Origin: Dokdonella_A sp963775445 | Lineage (GTDB): Bacteria; Pseudomonadota; Gammaproteobacteria; Xanthomonadales; Rhodanobacteraceae | Reading direction: 5' to 3' | Assembly (NCBI GenBank): GCA_963775445.1 | Contig: CAVZIT010000004.1 | Coordinates: 620,001-684,000 of the forward strand | Length of the DNA stretch: 64,000 nucleotides | Shown here: one piece after another, positions 25,672-34,677 of the stretch | How the letters are laid out: each line of letters begins with the position of its first letter | How positions within the stretch are numbered: the stretch's first letter is position 1 | Translations under genes and position numbers: made by a program | The notes under the pieces: generated by a model | Seen by the model: the letters and a program-made list of their open reading frames with translations, nothing else | Database searches by the model: none | What the model was told of the DNA's origin: nothing

Positions 25672-27933
25672 TCACAACATCCGCATCAATTCCGGCATGA
25701 TCGGCAGCTTGCGGACTCGCACGGTCGTCGCCGCGAATATCGCATTGGCGAGCGCGGGGGCGACGCACGGAATGCCCATTTCGCCGGCACCGCTCGGCGC
25801 CTCGTCCGACTCGACAATCTGCACTTCGACCGCATTCGGTGCCTGTGCCATCTGCATCACCGGGTAGTCCGGGAAATTGCGTTGTTGTACCTGCCCGTTC
25901 TTGACCGTGATCCGAAGGTTGAGCGCGGTCGAGATACCGTCGATCGTGCCACCCATCATCTGCGCCTCGACGCCCAGCGGATTGACCGCGCGCCCGATGT
26001 CGACGACGCAGACCGCGCGATGGATCTTGAGCGCGCCGCCGACCACCGAAACCTCGAATGCATTGGCCGCGTAGCCGCCAAAGGTGAAGTGACACGCGAT
26101 GCCGATGCCATGGCCGTCTCTGCGTTTCTTGCCCCAGCCGATCCGCTCGGCGCAAAGCGTCAGCACGTTGGCTAGGCGACCGGTATCGAACACCGGTCCG
26201 CCATAGCCACTGTACGGCAGCTGCCTGGCGTCTCCGAGCATGCCCAGTCGCAGGTCCACCGCATCCTGTTTGGTCTCATGCGCAATTTCGTCGACGAACA
26301 CCTGCTCGGCAAACGTGATGAAGGTATGCAGAGGCGCGCGCCACGAGCCGCGCGGCATGCCGGACTTGAGGCTGTAGAAGGTCTTTTCGAGGTTTGCAAC
26401 GAGACCCGCCGGAAAATCGTCGGGTTCGAGACAGCCTTTCCAGATCGGTCGATTGGAGGATCCTTCTTCGCGATAATTGCGTGGTGTCGCCGCGCATCGG
26501 TGCGCCCAGCCGGTTAAGCGATTCTTGCGGTCCAGCGTCGCCGTCATCGCGTGCACGCCGAATGGCCTGTAGAAATCGTGTTGCAGATCGTCCTCGCGGG
26601 TCCACATCAGCTTGACCGGCTTGCGGGCCGCCTTTGCAATCAGCACCGCTTCGGCGACGTAATCGTTCTTGAGGCGCCGCCCGAACCCGCCGCCAGCGCG
26701 TGTCATTCGGATATCGATGGCTTTGCGTGGCAAACCGGTCAGCGCGCTGATCGTGCGCGACGCCCCATCGGGATTTTGCAACGAGGCAATCAGCAGTGCA
26801 CTGGTGCTGGTGATCTCAATCAACGCCGCAGGTGGTTCCATCGTCGCGTGCGCAAGGAAAGGAACCTCGTAACGCGCCTCGATGACGCGGTGGGCCTGCT
26901 TGCGCGCCTTGGCCAGGTCGCCGTCTTTGCGCACTTGGATGCCATCTTCGTTGCCATCAAGCAGCGCGTTCGCGCTGGCCGTCAGCGCGGCGCTCGATTC
27001 GCGAGTCCAGGGTCCGGACTTCCAGGTTACCTGCAGCGCTTCGCGCCCCTTGAGTGCGGCCCAGGTATTTTCAGCGAGCACCGCCACGCCCGCAGCGAGT
27101 GGTCCGGTGAACGCATCGCCGGTACCGGGTCCGTCAATGACGACGACATCCTTGACGCCCCCGACCTTGCGGGCATCGGTGTCGTCGACCTTGTCGATCG
27201 TGCCGTCAAGTTCCGGACAGCGCAGCATGACTGCCGTCAGCGCACCCGCGCGGTACGCATCGATGCCGAACTCGCTGCGACCTGTCACGATATCGCGCGC
27301 ATCGACGACGCGCGTCGGCTTGCCGATGACGCGATAATCGGCCGGATTCTTCAACGTCATCGGTTGGGTCGGCGGATCGAGGTCCGCGGCGCTACGCGCC
27401 AATGCGCCGTAACTGAGGCTTCGACCATCCGGCGCGACCACTTGCCCGGAGCGGGTTCGAAGCCGCTCTGCCGGCAGATGCCACTCCGCCGCTGCGGCCT
27501 TGATCAACAACCAGCGCGCCACTGCACCCGCTTCGCGCAGATCGCGCCATCCGTCCGGGATACTGCTGCTGCCGCCGGCGAACTGGGGACCGTAGCGATC
27601 GATTGGACCCTGATCCGTTTCGGTATAGCCGTAGGGCAACTGGATCACACGCACCTGCGCCCAATCGACGTCCAATTCGTCGGCAACCAGCATGGGCAGC
27701 GAGGTCATGACCCCCTGGCCTATCTCGCAGCCGCGCGCACCGATGACCACGCGATTGGAGCGCTCGATTCTCACGAACGGACCGATCCGGGTCAGATCGT
27801 CACCGAGCAATTCGGGCGGCAATAGCGCATCCGCGGCATCGGACAGGCGCAATCCGACCAGCAACCCGCCCGAAGCGGTCAAGGCGATGGCCAAGAAGCG
27901 GCGGCGGCCGGGATCCGACGCGGAGTCTTTCAT
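25672..27933 (-). CDS. Molybdopterin-binding large subunit of a xanthine dehydrogenase-family oxidoreductase (IorB-like)
   Basis: 753-aa catalytic subunit of a molybdenum hydroxylase, like isoquinoline 1-oxidoreductase beta or periplasmic aldehyde oxidases. The N-terminus is a Tat signal (GRRRFLAIALTASGG), followed by the paired molybdopterin-binding halves. Visible conserved parts are ARGCEIGQGVMTSLPMLVADELD, the GGGFGRRL segment (about 530), SWRAPLHTFITFAEQVFVDE and a C-terminal GAGEMGIPCVAPALANAIF with the expected catalytic Glu region. The ATG at 27931-27933 overlaps the small-subunit stop as ATGA. The small subunit has no signal and probably travels with this one through Tat. Substrate is unknown, and no XdhC or cofactor gene is nearby. 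Confidence 0.9.
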   Translation of the reverse strand: MKDSASDPGRRRFLAIALTASGGLLVGLRLSDAADALLPPELLGDDLTRIGPFVRIERSNRVVIGARGCEIGQGVMTSLPMLVADELDVDWAQVRVIQLPYGYTETDQGPIDRYGPQFAGGSSSIPDGWRDLREAGAVARWLLIKAAAAEWHLPAERLRTRSGQVVAPDGRSLSYGALARSAADLDPPTQPMTLKNPADYRVIGKPTRVVDARDIVTGRSEFGIDAYRAGALTAVMLRCPELDGTIDKVDDTDARKVGGVKDVVVIDGPGTGDAFTGPLAAGVAVLAENTWAALKGREALQVTWKSGPWTRESSAALTASANALLDGNEDGIQVRKDGDLAKARKQAHRVIEARYEVPFLAHATMEPPAALIEITSTSALLIASLQNPDGASRTISALTGLPRKAIDIRMTRAGGGFGRRLKNDYVAEAVLIAKAARKPVKLMWTREDDLQHDFYRPFGVHAMTATLDRKNRLTGWAHRCAATPRNYREEGSSNRPIWKGCLEPDDFPAGLVANLEKTFYSLKSGMPRGSWRAPLHTFITFAEQVFVDEIAHETKQDAVDLRLGMLGDARQLPYSGYGGPVFDTGRLANVLTLCAERIGWGKKRRDGHGIGIACHFTFGGYAANAFEVSVVGGALKIHRAVCVVDIGRAVNPLGVEAQMMGGTIDGISTALNLRITVKNGQVQQRNFPDYPVMQMAQAPNAVEVQIVESDEAPSGAGEMGIPCVAPALANAIFAATTVRVRKLPIMPELMRML

Positions 27934-28460
27934 TTTCTTGTCGAGCGCATGGCTTTCGCGGCACCGAGAATCGCACGTCGGATACGCGGATAGGTACCGC
28001 AGCGACAAAGATTGCTGAGCGAGGCGATATCCGCATCCCCGGGATTGGGCTTGCGCGTGAGCAGGTCGAGCGCCGCCATGATCTGTCCGGCCTGGCAATA
28101 ACCGCACTGCGGGACGTCCTCGTCGATCCATGCCTGCTGCAATGCATGCAGCTTGTCGGTTTCGAGACCCTCGATGCTCGTCACCGCACGTCCAGCGACG
28201 GCCTGCATCGGCGTCACGCACGAACGCGCTGCCTTGCCGTCGATAAGCACCGTACATGCCCCGCAGGCCCCGATTCCGCAACCGAACTTGGTTCCGGTCA
28301 GACGCAGCTCATCGCGCAGGAACCACAGCAGTGGCATGGTCGGGTCGCCATCGGGGTAGTACGGCTTGCCGTTGACATGAACGGCACGGGAGGCGTCGTT
28401 GTCCATATTCGGGGTCGTCGTCGCTGCGGTCGCGTCGGGGTTTTTGGACAGGCGCTGCAT
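27930..28460 (-). CDS. [2Fe-2S] small subunit of the molybdenum hydroxylase (IorA-like)
   Basis: 176-aa electron-transfer subunit carrying two [2Fe-2S] clusters. The first is plant-ferredoxin-like: GTKFGCGIGACGACTVLIDG plus a downstream Cys in ARSC. The second is the helical domain: PQCGYCQAGQIMAA and LCRCGTYPRI. It passes electrons from the molybdopterin subunit to an acceptor, probably a cytochrome because no FAD subunit is present. The ATG at 28458-28460 has an excellent GGAGG six bases upstream. It gives about 20 unconserved residues before the ferredoxin fold; an internal ATG is the alternative. The gene is divergent from lysAC. Confidence 0.92.
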   Translation of the reverse strand: MQRLSKNPDATAATTTPNMDNDASRAVHVNGKPYYPDGDPTMPLLWFLRDELRLTGTKFGCGIGACGACTVLIDGKAARSCVTPMQAVAGRAVTSIEGLETDKLHALQQAWIDEDVPQCGYCQAGQIMAALDLLTRKPNPGDADIASLSNLCRCGTYPRIRRAILGAAKAMRSTRK

Positions 28461-28628
28461 GGATCCTCCGATCGAGCAAGCAGCGCAGCGCAAATGCAAT
28501 GCGCCAGGCAACGCGGCCCGGTGGCCCGATCGAGAAATTGTCGCATCGATGTCAAGGCGGATGCGAGCCTGGCAGGTTTCGCGCTGCGTTGTTCCGGGCG
28601 GTCGCGTGGCGAGGTCTTTGTTGGCGTA

Positions 28629-28653
28629 GCGTGTTGGTAACGCGCATTTTTTT
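28629..28653 (+). terminator. Intrinsic terminator-like hairpin in the lysAC leader
   Basis: GCGTGTT (28629-28635), a GGT loop and AACGCGC (28639-28645) form a 7-bp stem with one G-U pair. It is followed at once by A and seven T's (28647-28653). On the plus strand this is a textbook intrinsic terminator, yet the only plus-strand gene nearby is lysAC, whose ATG is 83 bases downstream. A 26-codon ORF (ATG near 28549, TAG at 28627-28629) ends exactly on the stem. This suggests attenuation of lysAC. I saw no lysine-riboswitch signature. Confidence 0.5.
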
Positions 28654-28736
28654 GGCCACTTCCAACATGTCCGGGAGCTATCGGGTACGGCACAAGGCCA
28701 TTGCCACCGTTGCGTTCTGCTGCGCCGCACGAAAGA

Positions 28737-31379
28737 ATGCCGCTTCCGTATCGCTCGCGGTTTCGCCCCTTGGAGAGCTCCAGCACTGCAGCTCCGTTGC
28801 CGCCCGCGGCGCCATGGATCGTCGCGAAATTCGGCGGCACCAGCGTCTCCACGGCCGGGCGCTGGCGTCGCATCGCAGACATCGTGCGTGCCCATCACAC
28901 GCGGGGGCGTCGAGTGCTTGTCGTGCTGTCGGCGCTGGCGGGGGTGACGGATCGGCTGGTGTCGTTCACAAGTACCGGGCGCGCAACGGGTTCATGCGAG
29001 CTTTCGCGGTCGGTCGGCGACTCCCATCGCAGGTTGTTGCGCGAATTGGGCATGGATGCGCACGCAGCGCTGGAGCATGGCCTCGAGCGGCTCGATGACC
29101 TGCTTGGAGAGGTCGGGGATCGCGGGAATTCATTGCCATGGCAAGCGGAAATACTTGCGCAAGGTGAGTTGTTGTCGAGCGTGGCGGGTGCAGCGTGCCT
29201 TGGCGCACTCGGTCTCGACGCGCTCTGGCTTGACGCACGCGATTACTTGCATTCGCATGCATTGCCGAATCAGGGCCCGTGGAACCGCTATCTGTCGGCT
29301 TCGGCGGAAATGGTGTCCGATCCGGTTTGCGCACGCGCGCTCGCATCGCGCGGAGACGTATTTCTGACGCAGGGTTTCATCGCGCGCAACGAAGACAACG
29401 AGACGGTGGTGCTCGGTCGTGGCGGATCGGACACGTCGGCCGCGTATTTCGGCGTGCTGCTGGCGGCGGAAGCCGTGGAGATCTGGACCGATGTGCCAGG
29501 ATTGTTCACGGCCGATCCGGCGCAGGTCCCGGATGCGCGTCTGTTGACGCGGCTCGATTACGCCGAAGCGCAGGAAATCGTGACCACTGGCGCGAGAGTC
29601 CTGCACCCGCGCTGTCTCGATCCGCTGCGCGCCGCCCGCGTGCCGCTCGCAATCAAGGACACCAATCGCCCGCATCTGGCCGGGACAACCATCGGTGCTG
29701 CAGGCCCTCACGGCGCACCGAGCGTCAAGGCCATAAGCGCGCGCAAGGGCATTGTCCTGGTCTCGATGGAAACCGTGGGCATGTGGCAGGAGGTCGGGTT
29801 CCTGGCGGCCGTGTTCGAGCGGTTTCGCCGTCACTCCTTGTCGGTCGACTTGATCGGTTCGGCTGAAACCAATGTCACGGTGTCGCTCGATCCCGGAACG
29901 AACCTGGTCGATTCCGACGTGCTGTCGACGCTCGCCGCCGATCTTGCCGGCATCTGCCGCGTCAAGGTGATCGCGCCGTGCGCGGCGATCACGCTGGTCG
30001 GACGCGGCATGCGCGCCATGTTGCATCGACTGTCCGGCGTACTCGCCGAATTCGGTGCGCTCGATGTGCACCTGATCAGTCAGTCATCGAACAACCTCAA
30101 TCTGACCTTCGTCGTCGCCGAAGCGCTGCTCGACGACCTGCTGCCGCGCCTGCATGCATTGCTGATTCGCGCCGAGGCGATGCGCGTCGACGATGGCGAG
30201 ATTTTCGGACCATCGTGGCGTGCGCTGACCGGCGTGTCCCTGCCGCAGCCGGTTGCTTGGTGGCGCAATGACGCGGCGCGCCTGCTCGACTGCGCGGCCG
30301 CCGGGACTCCGCGCTACGTTTATGAATTGCCGATTGTCCGGTCCCGCGCGCGCTCGCTCGCCGCGCTGACTTCGGTCGATCGCTGGCACTACGCGCTCAA
30401 GGCCAATCCGCATCCCGCGATACTGCAAATGCTGCATGACGAGGGTTTCGCGTTCGAATGCGTGTCGTGGCCGGAGATCGAGGCGCTGCGTCGTGCACTG
30501 CCCGGACTCGCCGCCGAGCGCATTCTGTTCACGCCGAATTTCGCCGCTCGCCGTGAATACGAGGCCGCGCTCGCCGCTGGCGTCCAGGTCACGCTCGATG
30601 GACTGCACCCCTTGGCGCACTGGGGCGAGCTGTTTGCCGATCGCGAGATTTTCCTGCGCATTGATCTCGGCGCGGGAGTGGGGCATCACGAAAAAGTCAG
30701 GACCGGCGGCGCGCATTCCAAGTTTGGTGTCGCGCTGGACCAGATCGATGCGTTTCGGGGCCTCGCGCGGCAGCATGGTGCGCGGATCGTCGGTCTGCAT
30801 GCGCATCTGGGCTCGGGGGTGCTCGATCCGAGGCAATGGCGCGAGGTGCACGCGCGCCTTGCGAGTCTGGCCGAGGATTTCAATCGCGTGCGCGTCCTCG
30901 ATATCGGTGGCGGCTTGGGGGTCGCATCGCGTCCGGATGAGGCTGCGCTGGACCTCACGGCCTTGGATACGCATCTCGCGGAGGTAAAGCGCGCTTATCC
31001 GCAGTATGCCGTGTGGATGGAGCCCGGGCGCTATCTGGTGGCGGAGGCCGGCGTACTGCTGGCGCGCGTCACCCAGGTCAAGCGCAAGGGTGCGACGTGT
31101 TATGTCGGTGTCGATGCGGGGATGAACTCGCTGTTGCGTCCGGCGCTGTACGAGGCCTGGCACGAGATCGTGAATTTGTCGCGACTAGGAGAGGAGCCGG
31201 CCGAACTGGTGCAGGTAGTCGGTCCGATCTGCGAATCGGGCGATGTGCTCGGCAGCAACCGGCGTTTGCCCGAATGCCGCGAAGGCGACATATTGCTGAT
31301 CGCGCAAGCAGGGGCCTACGGCGCGGTCATGGCGTCACGCTACAACCTGCGCGAGCCCGCGGCAGAGGTCGTGTTGTGA
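28737..31379 (+). CDS. lysA: Bifunctional aspartate kinase / diaminopimelate decarboxylase
   Basis: 880-aa fusion joining the first and last enzymes of lysine biosynthesis: phosphorylation of aspartate, and decarboxylation of meso-DAP to lysine. The aspartokinase part (about 25-330) has KFGGTS (31-36), GRGGSDTSA and FTADP. ACT regulatory repeats (about 345-490) carry SVDLIGSAETNVTVS and SQSSNNLNLTFVV. The PLP decarboxylase part (about 510-880) has the PLP lysine in YALKANPHP, HLGSGVLDP, GGGLGV and CESGDVLGSN. The fusion is typical of Xanthomonadales. The ATG at 28737 is preferred over the upstream TTG at 28701, which adds 12 unconserved residues. The stop overlaps the next start. Confidence 0.95.
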   Translation: MPLPYRSRFRPLESSSTAAPLPPAAPWIVAKFGGTSVSTAGRWRRIADIVRAHHTRGRRVLVVLSALAGVTDRLVSFTSTGRATGSCELSRSVGDSHRRLLRELGMDAHAALEHGLERLDDLLGEVGDRGNSLPWQAEILAQGELLSSVAGAACLGALGLDALWLDARDYLHSHALPNQGPWNRYLSASAEMVSDPVCARALASRGDVFLTQGFIARNEDNETVVLGRGGSDTSAAYFGVLLAAEAVEIWTDVPGLFTADPAQVPDARLLTRLDYAEAQEIVTTGARVLHPRCLDPLRAARVPLAIKDTNRPHLAGTTIGAAGPHGAPSVKAISARKGIVLVSMETVGMWQEVGFLAAVFERFRRHSLSVDLIGSAETNVTVSLDPGTNLVDSDVLSTLAADLAGICRVKVIAPCAAITLVGRGMRAMLHRLSGVLAEFGALDVHLISQSSNNLNLTFVVAEALLDDLLPRLHALLIRAEAMRVDDGEIFGPSWRALTGVSLPQPVAWWRNDAARLLDCAAAGTPRYVYELPIVRSRARSLAALTSVDRWHYALKANPHPAILQMLHDEGFAFECVSWPEIEALRRALPGLAAERILFTPNFAARREYEAALAAGVQVTLDGLHPLAHWGELFADREIFLRIDLGAGVGHHEKVRTGGAHSKFGVALDQIDAFRGLARQHGARIVGLHAHLGSGVLDPRQWREVHARLASLAEDFNRVRVLDIGGGLGVASRPDEAALDLTALDTHLAEVKRAYPQYAVWMEPGRYLVAEAGVLLARVTQVKRKGATCYVGVDAGMNSLLRPALYEAWHEIVNLSRLGEEPAELVQVVGPICESGDVLGSNRRLPECREGDILLIAQAGAYGAVMASRYNLREPAAEVVL

Positions 31380-31843
31380 TTCGAGCGCGTGCCTGCCTGC
31401 ACATCAGCGCTTTCGGGCTGCCATTCTCCGCGGCACTTGCCTGGAGCAGCTGGATTGCGCACCGGGACCCATGGATCTTCTTGCGCATGACGCTGATTTT
31501 CGGAGGCTTCGGAGCCGTGGCAGCCGAGATCGCCGCATGGCTGCGCTGGTCCGCGCTAGAACGACGGGTCCGCGCCTTGACCGGCGGATGGCAGACCGGC
31601 ATTGGCATGGCAGCGATCACGCACCTGCTGTTCGGCGTGCTGTTGGGCGTGGTCCTGACGCTGTCGATCGGCTGGGAAAAGGCGATCGGAAACGGTGGCG
31701 TGTCGGACCTTGTAATCCAGGCCGGATTCTTTTTTGCGGCATCGCTGCTCACCGTCGGTTGGATCACCTTTCCCACGACGGCATTGCTGGCGCATGGAAT
31801 CGCCGCGCGGCGTCGCAAGGAGTTGATCGATGGCGCTCGCTGA
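31376..31843 (+). CDS. Small membrane protein between lysAC and murL
   Basis: 155-aa protein that I do not recognise. It has about four hydrophobic segments: near 8-24, 32-52, 72-98 and 108-135, with a basic C-terminal tail (ARRRKELIDGAR). The GTG at 31376 overlaps the lysAC stop (GTGA), and its own 3' end overlaps the murL start by 14 bases, so it is locked into the lysAC-murL-murD2 translational chain. That position suggests an envelope or peptidoglycan-linked role, but the sequence gives no catalytic motif. A downstream ATG within the second hydrophobic segment would break the topology. Confidence 0.7.
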   Translation: MIRARACLHISAFGLPFSAALAWSSWIAHRDPWIFLRMTLIFGGFGAVAAEIAAWLRWSALERRVRALTGGWQTGIGMAAITHLLFGVLLGVVLTLSIGWEKAIGNGGVSDLVIQAGFFFAASLLTVGWITFPTTALLAHGIAARRRKELIDGAR

Positions 31844-33197
31844 TCCACGCCGCGCACAAGCGTTCCGGTTCGTGCGCTGTGGCTACGACGATGGCGTCGC
31901 CGAAATGGTTTTTGCATTCGACGATGGGCCGGAACTCATTGAACGCATCACGTTTCCCGATGCACCGACTTTGCCGGCTGGTCGGCGGGTTGCCTTCGCG
32001 AAGGCGCTGGAGCTGATGCACTGGATTGCCGGCGTGAGCTACTACAAGGCCGGTGTTCCAGCGCAAATCGTCGTCGAAAGCGGGCGTCCCGATCCAGCGG
32101 CGGCGAGGTTTCTCGAGACGCTCTACGTGCACGGCCTCGGTGAATTCGCTTACCACAACAAGCTGGATTTGCGCGAGCGCATTCGATTTCCGGTTGCAGC
32201 GAGTCAAGAGGTCGACGTGATCGCGATGCGTGCCGCGACGCGCATGGCTGATTCAACCAGGACCCGGCAAACCCTGGTGGCAATCGGGGGTGGCAAGGAT
32301 TCGCTGGTCAGCACGGAAATGCTCAAGGCCGCAGACGAACCTGCGACGGCGGTTTGGATCGGCGATTCGCCGTTGATTGCCGCGTGTGCGCAACGCACCG
32401 GGTTGCCGTCACTCAATATCGGTCGCGAGCTGTCGCCAATCCTGTTCGAGTACAACCGCCTCGGCGCCTGGAACGGGCATATCCCCGTCACCGCGATCAA
32501 TTCGGCGATTCTCGTTGTCGCGGCAGTGCTGTACGGTTTCGACACGATCGCATTTTCGAACGAGCGATCGGCCTCGAGTGCAACACTCGAATACGAGGAG
32601 CAGGCGGTCAATCACCAATGGAGCAAGAGCTGGGCGTTCGAACAGACATTCCACGACCTGCTGCAATCCCGCATAGCCTGCGACCTGGATTACTTCTCCT
32701 TGCTGCGGCCCTTTTCGGAGCTGGCCGTGGCCGCGCGATTCGCGCAATCCACGCGTTACGATGGCGTCTTTTCGAGTTGCAACCGCAACTTTCGCCTGCT
32801 TGGTCCGCGCCCTGCCGATCGCTGGTGTGGTCAGTGCCCGAAGTGCCACTTCGTGTTTCTCGCGCTGGCGCCATTCATGCCAAAGCCGCGCGTGCTCACG
32901 ATTTTCGGGCGCAACCTGCTGGACGACGCGGATCTCGCGAACGCCTTCGACGCGCTGCTCGAATATGGTCGGCACAAGCCTTTCGAGTGCGTCGGCGAGG
33001 GTCTCGAATCGCGCGCAGCCATGTTAGCGTTGAGCCGGCGTCCCGAATGGCGCGAGGACGCGATCGTCGCGCGCTTCGCGGAAACCATCGCGCCGCAACT
33101 CGATCCCGCCACGCTCGAGCTCGCAACCATGTTGCGACCGGAAGGCCCGGATCTCATTCCCGAGCGCCTGCGGCCCCTGGTCCATGCGCCTCGCTGA
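31830..33197 (+). CDS. murL: UDP-N-acetyl-alpha-D-muramoyl-L-alanyl-L-glutamate epimerase MurL
   Basis: 455-aa enzyme that epimerises the terminal L-Glu of UDP-MurNAc-L-Ala-L-Glu to D-Glu. With MurD2 it replaces glutamate racemase plus MurD; the pair was characterised in Xanthomonas. The sequence has an ATP-pyrophosphatase-like P-loop GGGKDS (153-158) and a Cys cluster CGQCPKC (333-339) that may bind zinc. Also visible are GVSYYKAG, GEFAYHNKLDL and AFSNERSASS. The start overlaps the upstream membrane gene by 14 bases and the stop overlaps murD2 by 14 bases. The assignment rests on overall sequence and on the MurD-like partner directly downstream. Confidence 0.9.
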   Translation: MALADPRRAQAFRFVRCGYDDGVAEMVFAFDDGPELIERITFPDAPTLPAGRRVAFAKALELMHWIAGVSYYKAGVPAQIVVESGRPDPAAARFLETLYVHGLGEFAYHNKLDLRERIRFPVAASQEVDVIAMRAATRMADSTRTRQTLVAIGGGKDSLVSTEMLKAADEPATAVWIGDSPLIAACAQRTGLPSLNIGRELSPILFEYNRLGAWNGHIPVTAINSAILVVAAVLYGFDTIAFSNERSASSATLEYEEQAVNHQWSKSWAFEQTFHDLLQSRIACDLDYFSLLRPFSELAVAARFAQSTRYDGVFSSCNRNFRLLGPRPADRWCGQCPKCHFVFLALAPFMPKPRVLTIFGRNLLDDADLANAFDALLEYGRHKPFECVGEGLESRAAMLALSRRPEWREDAIVARFAETIAPQLDPATLELATMLRPEGPDLIPERLRPLVHAPR

Positions 33198-34572
33198 CCT
33201 TGCCGGTCGACGCGTCGCGATCTGGGGCTTCGGTCGCGAGGGTCGCGCTGCGCTGCGTGTGCTCGAAAAGCATCTGCCGGGATTACCGATCACGGTTTTT
33301 TGCAGCGTCGAAGAAGCACGGGCGCGAATTCCATCCACCGCGATGATGATCACGGTTGCGCCGGATGCCGGCGCGTTGTCGGATTTCGACATCGTGATCA
33401 AGTCTCCCGGCATCAGTGCTTATCGAACGGAACTGCTCGACGCCGAACGCCGAGGCACCCGATTCACCTCGGGCACCGCGTTATGGTTTGGCGAACACCC
33501 CGAGGCGCGTGTCGTTGCCGTGACCGGGACCAAAGGCAAGAGCACGGTCAGCGCATTGATCGCGCACTTGCTGCGCGCGCTCGATCGCCGCACCGCATTG
33601 GCCGGCAACATCGGCCTGCCGTTGCTCGAACTGCTGGCTCCTGTGCAAGTGCCGGACTATTGGATTATCGAGCTTTCCAGCTTCCAGACGCGTGATGCCG
33701 GCCGCGTGGAGATCGGCGTCGTCACCAATCTCGAAGAGGAGCATCTTGATTGGCACGGCTCGCGCGAACGCTACATCGCCGACAAGCTCGCGCTGGCGGC
33801 GCATGTCGGAACATTGGTAGTCAACGCACAGCAACCCGCGGTGATCTCGCGCATCGAGACTGACTTCGTTGCTGCAGGCCGTAAATTGCCGATTGTCCAA
33901 ACCTTCGGTTCGAACCCTGGCTGGCACGTACGAGCCGGCGCCGTGTGCCGCAACGAAAAGCAGGTCTTCATGATCGACGCCTCGCCGTTGCCGGGTCCGC
34001 ACAATGCGCTGAACCTGTGCGCGGCGTTGAGCGCAATCGAGGCGGCTGGCGAAAATGCGCTCGCAGCGGCGCCCCACATTGCGTCGTTCACACCGCTTCC
34101 ACATCGCCTGCAAACGCTCGGTGAGCGCGATGGCCTGGTCTGGATCGACGACAGCATTGCCACGACGCCTCGTGCGAGCCTCGAAGCGCTGGCCAGCCTG
34201 CCGGACCGCCAGCGGGCAACCCTGCTGGTCGGCGGCCATGATCGAGGGCTCGACTGGACCGGCTTCGCCGACGCCGTGCGGGGCATGCCACCGCACGCGA
34301 TTGTGACGATGGGCGCAAGCGGATCGCGCATCGCCACTTTCCTCGAATGCCGCGAACCGCCGCCGTTCGCGCTTGAACGATGCGCGACACTGGCTGACGC
34401 GGTGGCTATCGCTCGCGAGCTAAGCGATCCGGGCGGGACGGTGTTGTTGTCGCCCGGCGCGCCGAGTTTCGACGCGTTTCGCGACTATGCGCAACGAGGG
34501 CGGGCGTTTGCGAGCCTCGCCGGTTTCGACGGCGATGCAATCGGCGAAGTGCAGGGGCTTGGCATCGCGTGA
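33184..34572 (+). CDS. murD2: UDP-N-acetylmuramoyl-L-alanine--L-glutamate ligase MurD2
   Basis: 462-aa Mur ligase that adds L-Glu to UDP-MurNAc-L-Ala, the substrate for MurL. N-terminal Rossmann domain (VAIWGFGREGRAAL), central ATPase domain with the P-loop TGTKGKST (114-121), NIGLPLLE and the catalytic-site segment LEEEHLDWH, then a C-terminal domain with WIDDSIATTP and GGHDRGLDW. All hallmarks of MurD are present. The pairing with MurL, in the same overlapping unit, argues for the L-Glu-specific MurD2 rather than the classical D-Glu MurD. Whether a standard murD is also present elsewhere cannot be seen here. Confidence 0.9.
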   Translation: MRLADLAGRRVAIWGFGREGRAALRVLEKHLPGLPITVFCSVEEARARIPSTAMMITVAPDAGALSDFDIVIKSPGISAYRTELLDAERRGTRFTSGTALWFGEHPEARVVAVTGTKGKSTVSALIAHLLRALDRRTALAGNIGLPLLELLAPVQVPDYWIIELSSFQTRDAGRVEIGVVTNLEEEHLDWHGSRERYIADKLALAAHVGTLVVNAQQPAVISRIETDFVAAGRKLPIVQTFGSNPGWHVRAGAVCRNEKQVFMIDASPLPGPHNALNLCAALSAIEAAGENALAAAPHIASFTPLPHRLQTLGERDGLVWIDDSIATTPRASLEALASLPDRQRATLLVGGHDRGLDWTGFADAVRGMPPHAIVTMGASGSRIATFLECREPPPFALERCATLADAVAIARELSDPGGTVLLSPGAPSFDAFRDYAQRGRAFASLAGFDGDAIGEVQGLGIA

Positions 34573-34677
34573 AAAACGACTCCGTCGACGCGGTCCCGGC
34601 ACGAATCGACACGACGCTGAGCACAACGTCCGGACCTACCCAGTGCGAAGGAAGGACGACGTTTCCCCAACCTCCAG

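Noticed and set aside
26551..27825. A 424-codon frame antisense to the molybdenum hydroxylase
   Set aside because: Shadow composition; the hydroxylase has a Tat signal and conserved molybdopterin motifs.
31830..33197. PP-loop (GGGKDS) and Cys cluster taken as a tRNA-modifying or QueC-like enzyme
   Set aside because: Overall sequence and the overlapping MurD-type ligase fit MurL better; MurL is itself an ATP-using protein.
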